This document shows, piece after piece, positions 63,444-64,000 of a DNA stretch of 64,000 nucleotides. A program made the translations under genes and the position numbers. Within the stretch, counting starts at the first letter, position 1. Each line of letters begins with the position of its first letter. Source of the stretch: Shewanella kaireitica (lineage in GTDB: Bacteria > Pseudomonadota > Gammaproteobacteria > Enterobacterales > Shewanellaceae); contig NZ_JAKIKQ010000001.1 in assembly GCF_023284045.1 (NCBI RefSeq), positions 310,001-374,000 of the forward strand. Reading direction: 5' to 3'. The notes beneath the pieces are model-generated. The model was not told the DNA's origin, made no database searches, and saw only the letters and a list, made by a program, of their open reading frames with translations.

Positions 63444-64000
63444 ATGAGCCATTTTAATTCAGACAAAATTCAAATCGGAATAAGCGCATGTTTATTGGGG
63501 GAGAAGGTTCGTTTTGACGGCGGACATAAAGCCTCGAGCTATTGTCGCAAGGAGATAGCTGAACATTTTGACTATGTGCCAGTTTGCCCTGAAATGGCAA
63601 TTGGCATGGGCGCACCTAGAAAGTCTGTACGCCTCGAAAAAAAGGGTGACATCATATTTGTTAAAAGTGCCGATGGTTCTATAGATGTTACCGAAAAACT
63701 TAATGAGTTTAGCGATAAAAAAGTGGCACAACTTGATTTTCTCGGCGGCTATATTTTGTGCGCTAAATCACCAACGTGCGGCATGGAACGAGTAACCGAA
63801 TACAAGTTTGGTACTAATAATGGCTGGAAGTCTGGTGTAGGGGTATACGCGCGTAAACTGATGGAACGTTATCCGTTGTTGCCAGTTGAAGAGGAAGGAC
63901 GATTACATGACTTGCCAATCCGCGAGAACTTCTTTACCCGTGTTTATGCTTATCACGATTGGCATTGTTTGCAGGCATCAGGTTTTACCAAGAGCAATAT
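63444..64000 (+). CDS. DUF523 / DUF1722 protein, 5' part only
   Basis: The frame is open from ATG 63444 (AGGGAG about eight bases upstream) to the window end, 185 codons. The DUF523 domain fills about 10-155, with IGISACLLGEKVRFDGGHK, CPEMAIGMGAPRKSVRL and CAKSPTCGMERV. The HDLPIRENFFTRVYAYHDW region at about 156-175 begins the YbgA-like DUF1722 domain. The Cys-rich motifs suggest metal or cluster binding. The C-terminus is cut off by the window. The function is not established. Confidence 0.85.
   Translation, partial: MSHFNSDKIQIGISACLLGEKVRFDGGHKASSYCRKEIAEHFDYVPVCPEMAIGMGAPRKSVRLEKKGDIIFVKSADGSIDVTEKLNEFSDKKVAQLDFLGGYILCAKSPTCGMERVTEYKFGTNNGWKSGVGVYARKLMERYPLLPVEEEGRLHDLPIRENFFTRVYAYHDWHCLQASGFTKSN

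Overview
The window is typical of a Shewanella chromosome. This rests on core gene order (tkt-epd-pgk-fba; xerD-dsbC-recJ; pepA divergent from lptF-lptG; srmB beside trmN6; yqiJ-yqiK), Shewanella/Vibrio-type families such as DUF2960 and a probable DUF2913, and families of short palindromic interspersed repeats. Base composition is moderately AT-rich. No rRNA, tRNA, CRISPR array or intact insertion sequence was found.

Layout. 1-6.1 kb: a central-carbon cluster (transketolase, erythrose-4-P dehydrogenase, phosphoglycerate kinase, class II aldolase) with structured spacers. 6.2-10.5 kb: a DUF481 outer-membrane protein, a membrane-anchored ToxR/CadC-like regulator overlapping a small membrane partner, and an unrecognised two-helix membrane protein. 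10.5-19 kb (minus strand): a sensor with a destroyed GGDEF site, a TatD-linked-type radical SAM protein, 1 kb of nested palindromic elements, and an RND efflux pump with its adaptor. 19-27 kb: SrmB, TrmN6, BrnQ and xerD-dsbC-recJ. 27-31 kb: a small accessory stretch with a lone TonB-C domain protein, a gene broken by a 10-bp tandem repeat, hairpin-rich non-coding DNA, and a serine hydrolase divergent from an XRE regulator. 31-41.4 kb: PepA, LptF/LptG, RDD, DUF2960, GNAT, M32 carboxypeptidase, DsrE-like protein, YqiJ and flotillin YqiK. 41.9-53.6 kb: secreted subtilisin-type protease, DUF2913-like protein, peroxiredoxin, a MITE, RhlE, aminopeptidase P, an MFS/ROK pair, another palindromic element, an M24 peptidase and an FKBP isomerase. 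53.9-60 kb: an OmpA-family barrel protein followed 12 bp later by a 1,670-residue lipoprotein of about 18 Ig-like repeats. 60-64 kb: DUF1294, bicupin, ArsR regulator with a likely operator, hotdog thioesterase, a DUF368 (PopT-type) undecaprenyl-phosphate transporter and a truncated DUF523/DUF1722 gene.

How the genes work together. The first cluster links the pentose-phosphate pathway and lower glycolysis. LptF/LptG, the DUF368 protein, YqiJ/YqiK, the RND pump and the OmpA/Ig pair all serve the envelope. PepA and XerD are known partners in dimer resolution in E. coli, but here they are simply encoded in the same region.

The least ordinary features are: (i) a gene split by a 10-bp repeat whose units create TGATG stop/start overlaps that could relay ribosomes into the downstream frame; (ii) a palindromic element carrying two further insertions of its own family; (iii) the alternating two-type Ig array; (iv) a sensor whose GGDEF motif reads QLGKL; and (v) a ROK protein lacking the usual zinc-binding cysteine loop.
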